Positions 20,527 to 31,770 of a DNA stretch of 64,000 nt are shown piece by piece. A program made the translations under genes and the position numbers. The notes under the pieces were generated by a model. It searched no databases and had not been told where the DNA came from. It saw nothing but the letters and a program-made list of their open reading frames with translations. The stretch spans positions 307,875,164 to 307,939,163 of the forward strand of contig NC_081414.1 of assembly GCF_030272615.1 (NCBI RefSeq), read 5' to 3'. The DNA comes from Cryptomeria japonica (lineage: Eukaryota > Streptophyta > Pinopsida > Cupressales > Cupressaceae). Position 1 is the first letter of the stretch, and the number at the start of each line of letters is the position of its first letter.

Positions 20527-22089
20527 AGAATGTGTCAAATTTTTATGAATATTTAGATGATAATGAGAAAAATGAAATAGAAGAAGAAATATTGTTACAT
20601 CTAGACATATATAAGAAGGCTTTGGTAGAAATTTTGATGGAAATTCCTCTATCATTGTATAATAAGTTAGATACAAGGAGATTAGATGCAATCAAGAGGG
20701 ACAAAGAGATCAAAGAAGTTGAACTTTTGAATATGTGTGGCTCTATAAATAATGAGGAAATGAAAATATGTATAGATGTTTCTAATAGAACAATCTTTAG
20801 CAGCAAAACTTGACAAATAGGCTTAATGATGGGTAGAGTCAATGAGATAGTAAATGAGACCAGAGATGGTTGGACCAAATTCTTCCAAAAGAATTCTAAT
20901 TTTCTCACTTCTCAAGAATAATTTGCTAAGGCAACTGCTCCCACCATTCCGGAAAAATCTAATGGGAAAGAAATTTTGGGAAGTTCAGATCAAATTATGA
21001 ATGAACCAGTAGCTAATCCTAAAACTGTTGAGAGTGTACAGACTAAACTGATAGAGACTACATTTGTATAGTCTGAGCAAGATAAAATCGATAATGTATA
21101 GGTTACAGATAATATTGTGGATAATATTCCATCGATAGTAACAGATACTGCACCAAGTGGTGAAGCCATCGATGCAAAAGAGGATGAGAAAAGGGATACA
21201 CTAGGAGAGGATAAGGAAGACATGGAAAAGGAGACTGAACTGATAGTTGATTCCTCAAAAAAAACTTTTGGTAATTGACACTTCTCAAGTTGAGAAGAAA
21301 TCAATCACAAAGATGAGTCCCACAAAGCTTATGATGATGACTACTCAAAAGCTAATGAAGGAGGCATTTGCAGACAAAGGAATAATAGATCAATCAATAA
21401 CAACTTTGCATAGATCAATTCCTAATTGTATGATTGAGAATGAAGCAAGCCCTTCCGGCAAACTTAAGGCACTGACAAAGCACATATCTAAAAACTTTCA
21501 ATCATTGCAGCAAATTTCTGACAAGATTGCACTTGAAAGATTTACTCTAGCCAAGAAAGACACTTTTGACCAAATTATTGTGATAGAGAAGAGGAAGGTT
21601 GAAGAGAAACTAATACTTATTGAAAATTCTTTGAAACAATATACTAACATCTACAGGGTCTGTTGTAATATAGAGATTCTTACAACAAATGTAGATAAGA
21701 GGATAAAGGAGCTACAAGAAAATATTGCTAATATTACAAATTATTTTCATGGACTAACTTCACTTACAACATCCATTGATGGACAAATTTTGACTGTGGA
21801 GAACCAAATTTTTGCTTTTGAAAAGGAAAGAGGCAAGATTATTCGGAGAACAAGCAACCTTAGAGGTTTGGTGAGTCCAAGATTGGATTCACTAGGTGTA
21901 CATAAGAGGGAATGCATTGATATGCTTGCAAAGTCCACACTAACAGAAGTCACTGAGAAAGAAACACTTTCACATTTACCGAGTGGACTTGTATCCATAT
22001 CTGAAACATTCAAAACTGGCTGGGATACCTATGTACAGTTGCTAGAGAAAGCTTATCCAGAAATCTTGAAATTGGTCAAGCTCCAGTAA
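20527..22089 (+). pseudogene. E2 ORF2, main part: coiled-coil protein of unknown function
   Basis: It resumes ORF2 after the transposon with 'NVSNFYEYLDDNEKNEIEEE', then 'LLHLDIYKKALVEI', 'LYNKLDTRRLDAI' and 'MMGRVNEIVNETRDGW'. An acidic Glu/Asp/Ser-rich linker (20900-21260) follows. The C-terminal helical domain has 'ASPSGKLKALTKHISKNFQS', 'YTNIYRVCCNIEILTTNVDK', 'SLTTSIDGQILTVENQI' and 'RGLVSPRLDSLGVHK', and ends 'WDTYVQLLEKAYPEILKL'. E3, E4 and E7 keep these blocks in the same order. Stops occur at 20814, ~20922, ~21071 and ~21100, and a frameshift lies in an A-run at about 21256-21263. Its position, last before the PPT, is that of the env-like ORF of SIRE elements, but I see no signal peptide or transmembrane segment. 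Confidence 0.82.
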
Positions 22090-22269
22090 AGTAATCTTTG
22101 GCATTGATGCCAAAGGGGGAGTATATGTATATATAATGTATATAATACTAAGGGGAGGATATGAGACAAAGAGTATATTGCTTAGGGGGAGCATGTTTCA
22201 TGTTTCAGTTGGACCGACAAGGAATCCATTTTTTACATGAGTGTTGCCATCAATGCCAAAGGGGGAGAT
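22090..22269 (+). promoter_or_regulatory. E2 3' untranslated region with hairpin/PPT modules
   Basis: Right after the ORF2 stop is a perfect hairpin, TTTGGCAT (22097-22104) / ATGCCAAA (22107-22114), followed directly by GGGGGAG. A second G-rich tract lies near 22185. The true PPT, AAAGGGGGAGAT, abuts the LTR at 22257-22269. The duplicated hairpin-plus-purine layout recurs in E7 and, decayed, in E4 and E1. Confidence 0.75.
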
Positions 22270-23167
22270 TGTTGGCAATTCAAACTCATTGGATTCATAT
22301 GTTTTCATTGATGGCAACAAGATTCTATAGAAGGCATATATCGACATTAGGAGGCATACACCAATAGATACCGACATTGGAGTATTCAGGGTCATCACCA
22401 GCGCCAACATCCAGCAGTTTAGAGAAGCTGACATCAGTCTGGGATCCAAAAGGTTTTATTTGTAAAATCATTTTGTAATTATTGTATAGGGATGACATTG
22501 GATATCTTTTGTATTGTAAGCCGACATAAGGCATATTATTTGTAAAGGGTATATAAGTCAGTCTGTTAGGTCATTTTGATATAGGACAATATATATGACA
22601 TGGTAGAAGAACTGTGTGATGAGAAGGATATGTATGAAGGTCCTTTTGTATGCAAATGTAATATCATGCTATGATTAGTAGATAGTCTGTAAATCATTCT
22701 TGGAGGAAAGGAGATACCGATAGAAGGATTCAAGGTTTATGAACCGGTATAGAATAGAGCTATAACCAAAACTCTTTTTGGCATTGCAGATGCACTTTTT
22801 GAGTTCATCATTACTGTTTTATCTTGGCAGAAGCTTGTAGTCAGTGAGACTCTTTTGTGTTGAGCATTCTGCTCTAGGCAGTGTGCCTTCTTGCATGTGC
22901 AAGCCCCCATGCTATGTAATATCCTTTCATATGGCCAGTGAACTGATATTGTGGGTCACAAATCCCACCGTGGTTTTTCCTCTTTGAGGTTTTCCATGTA
23001 TTAATTTTGTGTGTTATGGTGTTTATTCATGTGACTGGTTTATTTACTTCATGTTATATGTTTCTTTATTTACCGGTTTATATGTGTATGTTATAATAAG
23101 GTAAAATCTTATATTACCGACAGAACACCGATTCACCCCCTCCTCTCAATGTTCTTGGTTTCCAACA
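22270..23167 (+). repeat. E2 3' LTR
   Basis: 898 bp, TGTTGGCAATTC...GGTTTCCAACA, matching the 5' LTR at 5749-6650. The E1 gag sequence resumes at 23168. Confidence 0.93.
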
Positions 23168-23640
23168 TCTTCAAGTATCTTGCTCAACTATATTTGTTTG
23201 TCTGTGGCTGACTTCTTGTATTTGGTGTACTTTTTCTTTAGTCTCATGATTTATTCAAGAGCACATATTAGCTCTCCTTGAAGGTCAAGTTCAACATCAA
23301 CTTCATCTTCCTCATAACTATCAAGCAGGTTTGAGTTTTTAGAATTGACTCCATTCTTATTTAGCAGTTTCTCTGCCATGAATAGGTTGACTTTATTTTC
23401 ATTATCACCATCACTTTCAGTAGATTCACTTTCATCATCCGAGACATCACTATCTAAGGTGAAGAGACTTTTCTTCTTTAGGAAATTTCTTCTTCTGGGT
23501 TTGAAAAACTTATCGCCTTTACTTTTCATACTATGCTCATTCATCTGCTTTTTGATGATACAGACACTTAGCAGCAAAAATATCCTATTTTACCACAGTT
23601 GAAACATTTGAAAGGGAGCTGACCTTTGTATTTGCCTGAA
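23168..23640 (-). pseudogene. E1 gag middle part with a degenerate zinc knuckle
   Basis: The minus-strand frame 23577-23251 is acidic ('DSDVSDDESESTESDGDNEN') and leads into a coiled-coil start ('LQGELICALE'), continuing through 'YTKYKKSATDKQ' to 23168. Just upstream the strand reads FKCFNCGKIGYFCC, a CCHC knuckle with His changed to Tyr. The layout (UBN2, first knuckle, acidic linker, coiled coil, later knuckles) is that of SIRE-group Gag. Confidence 0.78.
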
Positions 23641-23699
23641 CCTTTCTTAAGCTTCCTGACAAAGTTTACTTCAATAATATCAGAGTCATTTTCATCAAT

Positions 23700-24365
23700 A
23701 CTAGTTTCTACTTATTTTCCTTTCTTGGTTGTGTTGAAGGCTACCTCTCTTTTTGATGTTTTAGAACTAATAGTTCTCATTCCATAGGTAGATAGTGAAT
23801 CGAATAGTTCATCCATAGAAAAGGTTTTCAAGTCTTTAGCTTCTTCAATGGCAAAGACCTTTGTGTCATACTTTGTTGTCAACGATCTCAACACCTTCTT
23901 GACAATTACTTCATTTGAAATATCCTCTCCAAGTCCTCTTCTAGCATTAAATATTCCATCCACTCTTTTAATATAGTAAAAAATCGTCTCTTCTTCCTTC
24001 ATCTTTAGTCCTTCAAACTAACCTCGAAGGTTTTGTAGTTTGGCCTCCTTTACTTTTACATCTCCTTCATAGATTCTTTGTAACTTGTCTCATGTCTCTT
24101 TTGTAGATGTGTAGTGTATAAATTTGACAAACTATGTATTAGATATGCCACTTAGGATAGGTTTCTTGGCTTTAGAATTGTGCTCATATTTTGTTTTTGC
24201 ATTAGGGTCTATAGGAGGAAATTGAGGAATAATATAGGCATTCTCGACTGACATAAAAATATCAAAGGTTGGGGAGGATAAATAGGTTTCCATTCTTTTG
24301 CTCCAAAAGACATAGTGTGTACCATCAAACATTGGTGCTTTCGAACCATTGTTTTCAAAAACCAA
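23700..24365 (-). pseudogene. E1 gag N-terminal UBN2-type domain
   Basis: It starts at 24365 with 'APMFDGTHYVFWSKRMETYL', the hallmark of copia Gag N-termini. After a stop near 24132 it continues 'EETIFYYIKRVDGIFNARRG', 'IVKKVLRSLTTKYDTKVFAI' and 'TFSMDELFDSLSTYGMR', the UBN2 core. Gag would assemble virus-like particles in the cytoplasm. Multiple stops lie between 24132 and 24002. Confidence 0.88.
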
Positions 24366-24409
24366 AATCTACCGAAGCTGGAGAAAGCTTGTCAAACAGG
24401 GAACCTAGG

Positions 24410-24420
24410 GCTTGATACTA
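24410..24420 (-). other. E1 primer binding site
   Basis: The minus strand reads TAGTATCAAGC two bases after the LTR end, a decayed initiator-Met PBS (usual TGGTATCAGAGC). Confidence 0.7.
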
Positions 24421-24422
24421 AT

Positions 24423-26508
24423 TGAAGGAACACAAATGGACTGCTAAGAGGGGGGATGAATTAGTGGTAACAAAAAATTTCTAAACTAATCAAAAATTTA
24501 ATAACTGTAAACATAAACTAAGAGCAGAGATATAAAATGCATCCATACAATAACACAAGATGTACAAGGAAAATCCACAGTAGGAAAAACCTCGATGAGA
24601 AAACTACTAGACTCTGCTACTCTAATCCAGCCTCACAATGATTTTTTTATTACAAAGTTTATGAGCACCAACCCAAAGGAGCAGCTACCCCTAATCTTAT
24701 AACCCACTCAAATGATACAATAAAGATAATAATTACAATTTCAGGTTGAATACCTGGTTACAAATAATGTTTTGTAACTCACAGTATTATCTATGCCTAA
24801 GAATGATTATGCTTTGTTCAGCTCACAATCTTCATCCTTTGCTCTCTAGTATTTTTTCTTCTGCTTTCTAGTTTCAATCTATGATTTCTACCTTTTGTTC
24901 TCTTTCTCCCTCTGTTCACCAAAATTTGATTTATTCTTTGTTTATGTCCCTACTTTGCCCCCACTCTAAGTATAATCCTTCTAGAGTTCTTTACACAATC
25001 TATTCTGCCTTCTTTGCTTCATGCTCTATATATTCTTCTTTTCTACATTGCCCTATTTTTGTCCACACACTCTTCCCCTCACTATCTCTATGCTCTGTTT
25101 CCTATTTCACTCTCTCTATCTTCACACTATTCTCTCATTTTATCTTCTCTTTCTTTTTCCTTTTTATTAACCTTCTCGCTAGGAGCTCAATTGAATGCAC
25201 ATCATGGCATACATGCCGATTTGATCCTTTGTCTATTTATTTCAAATAGATAGCCATTATTATTAAATGTATCCTCTTAGTAATCTTTTATATTCAGATT
25301 ATTCTTCTATGTTCAAATTACTATTCTTAGTAACCTTAGGTTTGATATCTCGGTTGTAGATCTTCTCGAGCCTCACAACTGATCTACCTGCTTTGCAACT
25401 ACTGGCATTAAATTTATTCACCTTCTCAGCTTCAGTCACAATAATCATATTGTATTGAACTGATAACCACCATTTTTAGAATATCTGCATGACTCTTCCT
25501 TGTTAGCAATTTGATTCGTCTCATATGAACCACATCTTTGACTTCTCCTTCTTCATCATCGAGTCATCTTCGATCAATGACTACGTAGACCTCTTTTATG
25601 TCGACATCGTCTTTTTCTTCTTTTATCGTTGTATCGCAAATGACTCGGTTGTTCTTTTATGCAAGTTGGCGAAACAATGACAATATTTAACCTTTTCGCC
25701 ATATCATAGGTGGTATGGTCTTCTTTGACGGTCGACCTGCAAAACTGCAAAAACTCTATCTTTTCTCGCCGTGGACTCTTTTGTCGCTATATCGCCAATT
25801 AATTGGTCAATGAATGGGTTGACTTGTGAAATAGAGAAAACCCTTTTGTTTTCTCCTTGTGGACCCTTCTTTCACTATATTGTAGAAGGCTTGGTGGTCA
25901 AATAATGTTTGATTGTGAAACTACAATAATCTTCCCCTTTTTTGTCCTTTTCATTATGCTGCAGACAACTTGGCCGAAATGGGGTCTACCCTTGCGGGAT
26001 GGCGATAACATTTTTCATCTCATCACACTACCACTGAAAAATTGGTGGTTATTTACCTTTTTTCCATATTGCAAGCAGTTAGGCAGTCTGTTGATTGCAA
26101 AATGGTGAAACCTTTTCCTTTATCACTATGTCACAGGTGGCTTAAGAAAGGCGAGGTCCACACTAGCAAAATAGTGATAACCTATTTATAGCACCTACCA
26201 ATCTTTTCACAAAATCGCAATAGCCCTAGTGGCAGTAAATTTTGCACTCGTGAAATTGCGAAAAACCTTAACAGTTGCCTTTGTTTTAGGTCACGGTTTC
26301 GTAGAAGGCATGATGGCGAAATAGAAAACCAACGAAAAACTTGCCTTGTTCCACAAAGCAATAAAACTTGCCTTCTTTCCTTGGTCTAATGTGTTAAACT
26401 CAGTGTGTGGGCTAACTCCATGCTTGTTTAGATTGTTCAAATCTACATCTGTGTCCTGAAACTACATCTATGTATATTGACATTAGTGACAACTTAATGC
26501 CAATAACA
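24423..26508 (-). repeat. E1 5' LTR, ~2.1 kb
   Basis: On the minus strand it begins TGTTATTGGCATT at 26508 and ends ...GTTCCTTCA at 24423, followed by the PBS. Its outer ~300 bp match the truncated 3' LTR at 1-252. The conserved G-run segment near the inner end (24445-24465) is shared with the other SIRE-type LTRs here. Frames at 24881-25253 are Ser/Phe/Leu-rich artefacts. Confidence 0.85.
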
Positions 26509-27995
26509 CCTATTTGTGTCCTTAAATAAAAGAATATTCTTGGCATTATTTTTGTCTCTTCAAGAGAAAGGGGGCTAGGTTTTCTTATCATATTCTGTTT
26601 TGCTTGGTGATTTGTACAACAGTGGAGGGATTGTTTCCACAACATTGGAGGAGGCCTAGACACATTTAAAGGAGATGTGGAACTTCAAAGGAAATGGGTA
26701 TCATGTACAACACTAAAGGAAGCATTAGGAAGAATTTGAGGAGATGTGGAATTTTAGAGGAAATATGTCTCATTGTGAAAGGAGGTTGGGAACACTTAAC
26801 ATTCTCTCATGTTGTGCAGATGGCTGTAGGTTCTACAATCAGGAGATCCATTAATGCAATCAATTTGGTGTTTCTTAGGTGAGCGAGGAGGATTAGTGAA
26901 TTTGTTTCATCAAAGTCTCTAGAAGGGTCTTGTTCAACCCTTGCAACGTTTCACTCTTGTACAAATTAATGTAATAAAGGGAGTAACGTTGGATATTATT
27001 ACATGCCTATATTAGTTTTTACTTAGTTTAGATTAATAAATTGCCACTTGGTTGGCTACCGAGTTATCTAACAATTATTGGCTTTTTTATTCTATTTGAT
27101 CAACTGTATCGTCTCTTTGAAGGTTGGAGATTTACATCGAATAATATCAAGTCATGCTATGCATTTTCCCTTTAGCATTCATAGGTTATCCTAAAATTAA
27201 TGGGTATCCACCTAGGTTGGCTTTAGGTTGCAGGACCATAATGTTTTTAGGGTATTCCCATGAATTGATTTGATGACTAAATCCTCAATCATCCCTTTGG
27301 GTTTGATTATTGACCTATCTTCTACTTGAAAAAATATGGGCATAGACCTTAAATCTATTGTATATTATGCATTTTGTCTCTAGTCATCACATTTATTTTT
27401 AGTCCAAGATCAATCAAAGTGTTCTTGATGTGTGTGTCATTAATTCTCATATCTACCACAAGGCTACTTGAGTCTTAATATTTTAAAACAACTAAGTTTC
27501 CAAACATGATACCAACTAATTGTCATATAACATGGATAGTCTGAGGGTCATCTCATATTTTCTCCCTATCTTTTGAGGCATAATTCTCTTACAATTTTTC
27601 TATAGACTGGCAAATATTTAATAGCTTGGATCAAGAGAATTTTAACATACACATTCTTCAAATTACCCAAGAAATCCAATTCAAGTTAAGGATGAAATTT
27701 CTAATTGTTCAACCATCTTGGGAATGATGGTTCCTTGATGGTGATTTCTATTTGGGGCTAATTTTATTTAGGTTGTTTATTTAGATGACTAATAATTTCA
27801 ATGGTTCGTTCTTCATCCATAAATTTTGTACCATGTGCAAATGTTGGGTCAACAATCATTTTTTCATAAATGTAGGTGGACATTACTAACCTCAACCTAA
27901 TAAGTTGGGTATGTATGGGTTCATTAGTAGAGTCCTATTGGACAAGCCTATTGTTAAGCTCTGGTGCAGGTTGAGCACTTAACTAAGGTTCTCTT
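26509..27995. other. Unassigned spacer between E1 and the gypsy element E6
   Basis: No LTR pair, domain or convincing coding frame found. It includes an imperfect duplication near 26655-26765 ('GAGGAGATGTGGAA' twice) and an AATAAAG at about 26970. It may be part of an older, eroded element. Confidence 0.5.
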
Positions 27996-28103
27996 TGTAA
28001 TGCCCACCAAAATATCCTAGACAAACTAACCAATAAACTAAGGAAAAGAGAGATAATTTTTTTTAAAGAATAATAACAATACATTAACTACACATGATCA
28101 TAT

Positions 28104-29047
28104 TGTTGGAATCCAAGAACATTGAGAGGAGGGGGGGGGGGTGTTAATCAGTGTTCTACCAGTGAGATAAATTTTAACCTTATTAAAAAAGTAATTTAGT
28201 AACCGGTAACCATAAAAGAATAAAACAATAAGTAGAAATTATGCAACCACAAGAACATACACCATAACACAGAGATTTATACATGGAAAACCTCAAAGAG
28301 GAAAAACCACGGTGGGATTGGTGACCCACAGTATCTATACACTAGCCAAATGAATAAATATTACAATAGGGGCCTGCACATGCAGGAAGGCCAACAACCT
28401 AGAGCACAATTCTCATCACAAAAGGAGCCTCACTGACTACAAACACCAAAAACTGGTTTACAGACAAAATTTTGAACTTAGATAATGCATCTACTATGTT
28501 GGATGAGTTCCAGTTCAAGCACTGTCTATACCAGTTTTCACTGTGTCCTCCTTTACCGGTAACTTACTCCGCATCCCAAACCTTTAAACCAATAACCAAG
28601 ACCGACTATAGAATATATTCACATTTAGTCGATCAATATTGCTCGCACAATATCACATCACTATATATTCCTTCTCTCTGTATATATATCCAAAATAACC
28701 TAACTGGACTGACTTAAATACCCTTCCCAATCATAAACATGAATGCCTTATGTCAGCTTACAAAGATATTATAAGTTATTTACATGTCGGCCTAGACAAA
28801 AACAAATGCATTAAACTTCATGACCCATGTCGCTAATTGCTGCCGTGTAAACCTGTTGGATCAATCTCCTATGTCGACCTCATATACCAGTTCCTAGTTT
28901 GCTGGTTTCCCTTGTCTGCTGGATGACTTGAATGTCGGTTGCTGAATCATGAATATCGATGAGTACCGGTTAAGTGTCCAACCCAAAATGATGTGTGTTT
29001 CCATCAATGACAACACAGCTAAACCAGATGAGTGTCAATTGCCAACA
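28104..29047 (-). repeat. E3 3' LTR
   Basis: 944 bp. The plus strand starts TGTTGGAATCCAAGAACATT and ends ...CAATTGCCAACA, followed on the minus side by the PPT (ATCTCCCCCTTTGG on plus). It has a G12-type run inside the conserved hairpin near 28120-28150. Confidence 0.9.
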
Positions 29048-29149
29048 ATCTCCCCCTTTGGCATTGATGGCAACACTCATGTGAAAAAATGGATCATTGA
29101 AGTGTTGTCTCGGTTCCTCCCAAAACTAACCCTACTCCCCCTAAGCTAT

Positions 29150-29545
29150 ACACTGGCTGTGGTGGAGTTATTTGGAATAGTGCTAACTTTTGCATGGGGG
29201 CGGTGGTCTTCCCCTTGGGGAACCAAACAAATCATTTGGCTAAAGCTATGGGCACCCTCCAAGCTATTAAATTAATGCATCATCTGAGAGTCAAATTCTT
29301 ATGGCTGGAGGGGGATTCTAAAAATATTATCAATTGCCTCCTTGGTAAGCAACAACCTTCGTGGACAGTTAAAAATATCATTGACACGATCAGGGATTCA
29401 ACTAGTGTTACATTTCTCATGATTATATAGAGGCCAACAAGAGTGTTGATTGGGCTGCCAGTGAGGCAGTACGGAGTGGGAAAATCAAGATTTGGTATGG
29501 AGAGGGGGAGCTCCCTTGAGTGGCATGTGACGTTTTAAATTATGA
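29150..29545 (+). pseudogene. RNase H domain fragment (plant RVT_3 / LINE type)
   Basis: The plus strand reads 'CGGVIWNSANFCMGAVVFPL', 'KAMGTLQAIKLMHHLRVKFL', then 'WLEGDSKNIINCLL' and, after a frameshift, 'EANKSVDWAASEAVRSG'. This is the order of the RNase H-like domain found at the C-terminus of many plant non-LTR ORF2 proteins and in some host proteins. The central and last catalytic Asp (GDS, VDW) are visible; the first strand is missing at the left border. It lies in the opposite orientation to E3. Confidence 0.7.
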
Positions 29546-29820
29546 AAGATATCATAGAAAATAAGATAGGATTTGATATCATTTCTCGAAATGGTAGGGG
29601 TGGTCGTGGCATCATGAAATGGTATCGTAAGCAACTGAGAGGGAGGTACACTATTAATAGCCATATCATCTCGCATTCTTTGTGAGTGATTCTTTCCTTT
29701 TGGAGTGGAAGCCTAAGAAATATCTATTTGCTTCTAGAGGCTTCTTCCCTGCTAAAAAGAAATTCTGCAGAGAAGAGTGTTATTTGCTAGAATTTACAGT
29801 CGACTAATATCGATAAGAAG

Positions 29821-31500
29821 ATGGGGGGAAATCACAAGCGCACAGAGGATACAAAAATTGATAAATGGAGGGTTCATCCCCAGGTTTGGGCTATATTGCA
29901 AGCAGTAAAAATAATGGATTACATGGAGAGAATGCAAGAAAGAAGGCCAGAAATCACTAGGGTTTTCAAAAAGGGGTGGAATAAGGGCACCTTGACCATT
30001 GGCAGTAGCAAGGTTAAGGTGAATGAGACCATGATCGCCGAGGCTACGGGTCTGCCGATGGATGGAATCAAGTTCTACAGGGACTGAAAGCTATCAGATG
30101 CTGCTATGAAGAAATTCCCCAAGGACGAGGAGGAGAAAGTGAAATTGGTGAAGGGAAGCCACACTTACTAATCCCCTAAGGTAATCAAGATGATTTAGAT
30201 GATGGATTTTGTTTGTTATAGTGGAACTCATAACTTTAGATGGTAGATATACCAGAGTTTATAGCTACCACTTTGTTATTCTTAATCATTTCCAGTACAA
30301 GGAAATTTTCTCCCTCCCCTACTACTTGTTTTGTGCCCTAAATGTTGGGATTATGGATGCTATCTCTAATCCCAAAACCAATCCAACTCTACATGAGGGT
30401 CTTATGGTGGTACTTTACAACTATATCAAGAATACCACTGTTCAATTGAATATTGCCGAGGTTTCTGAGTCAGACGAGGAATTGGATGACTTAGATGATG
30501 ATGATGGCAAGGGATACGACACGGAGGCAGATGTTAAGGTGGAGCCCCATATCTACTAGGTTGAGCAAGTGTAAAAGGAAAACTGGGCAAGAGGATTAGG
30601 GTAAAGGGTCGATCAGTAGGAAGTAGAAGGGGGAAGACGATGATAGTTGGTATGAGGAAGAAGAGGAGACTGAAGATGATATGGAGATAGATAGCGAGGA
30701 GGTTCAAATTATTTCTAGCCAAAAGAAAAAGGGGAAGACATTGAGAGGTGAGGAATTGGGAGCTAAGAACTATTCTCCCCTTCCTACTGGCTCCAAGTAC
30801 CACAGTAAGGGCTCGACTGGGGAGAACACCCCCATGAAGGAAGCTAAGATTGCAGAGTGGAAGGAGGTGGGTCTAGAGGTGAACTAGGATCCTATGGGAG
30901 ACAAGGCCCAAGATGGCTCCCATCTGGATATCGACCTTTGTTTCAAAAATGACACATACTGCTTCAATAAGGTCTTCCTTTGGGTTCATAAGGAAATAAA
31001 AGGCATAAAAGCCAAACAGGTCTAAGAGGCTAGCAAAATTGAAGCTTTGGAATTGGCACTAGTAAATTCAGTTCTATCCCTAACTGCTTAAGTGAGCTTA
31101 CCAAAGCTATCAACAGTGAAGGAAATCATAAATGCCCAATGCAATAGCTTTCAAACCCTGGAAGACAAAGCTGGGACAACTGAAAAGAGGATGGAAAGGG
31201 TTGAGAAGACTCTAAAAAATATTGGGGAGTAGAGTCACAAGATTTTAAAGGCCTCCTCAGACAGTATTAAGGTCCTTATCAGCAAGCTCGAAAGTGTCTA
31301 AGGGGAAAAGGCCTTTGAGGACACCACTGAGGTGAAGGAAGGCACCCTTGAAGATAAGGAGATGGGTCCTGAAAAAAGAATACGCGCAAGCACCAGAAAG
31401 AAGCAAAACCAAAGCAGGGACATTGATGAGATCAAGAAGACCGCTAAGAACATGGAGCAACTGGAGATGGAAGCTGCTGAGTTGCTAAAGAACTTTACCT
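29821..31500 (+). pseudogene. Unknown ORF with helical N-terminal domain and coiled-coil tail
   Basis: It starts MGGNHKRTEDTKIDKWRVHP at 29821. The first frame (to 30087) has 'QAVKIMDYMERMQERRPEIT' and 'TMIAEATGLPMDGIKFYRD', a Trp/Gly pattern resembling uncharacterised 'plant transposon' helical domains. After stops it continues in other frames: 'VILNHFQYKEIFSLPYYLFC' and an acidic linker 'SDEELDDLDDDDGKGYD' to 30559. A coiled-coil region near 31050-31500 ends 'AAELLKNFT'. It follows the RNase H fragment on the same strand. It is broken by many stops; no function assigned. Confidence 0.5.
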
Positions 31501-31770
31501 AGACTTGGCTTTTCTAATCTGCTTTTTTTGCTATTTGGTGTTTAGTCTTTGTGTGTTGTGTCTTTCTAATGCTGGCTTTTTGTATTTCGGCCAGCTGTCT
31601 TTTCTATGTCTGTTTTCTTTTGCTTTTTTGGTGTTCTCTAATAGCTATCTTTTGATCTAATGTTGTAAAGGGTTTCAGGGGCCCTTCAAAACTTGTTTTT
31701 CCCTAATCAAAAACATTTTTGACAACAACCACTCCTTCTTTGACGTCAATGACAAATGTTGGGGCAAATG
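31500..31770 (+). other. T-rich tail of the plus-strand insertion in E3
   Basis: Pyrimidine-rich sequence ending 'GTTGTAAAGGGTTTCAGGGG' then 'CCTTCAAAACTTG', reminiscent of plant LINE 3' UTRs. No clean poly(A) or TSD seen, so the right border (about 31735-31770) is approximate. Confidence 0.4.

Noticed and set aside
20527-22089. ORF2 as a true viral-type envelope protein
   Set aside because: Its place matches the env-like ORF of SIRE elements, but I see no signal peptide, transmembrane segment or cleavage motif; it reads as a soluble coiled-coil protein.
24881-25253. Hydrophobic Phe/Ser/Leu frames that could suggest membrane proteins
   Set aside because: They lie inside the E1 LTR, overlap in two frames, and reflect T/C-rich composition.
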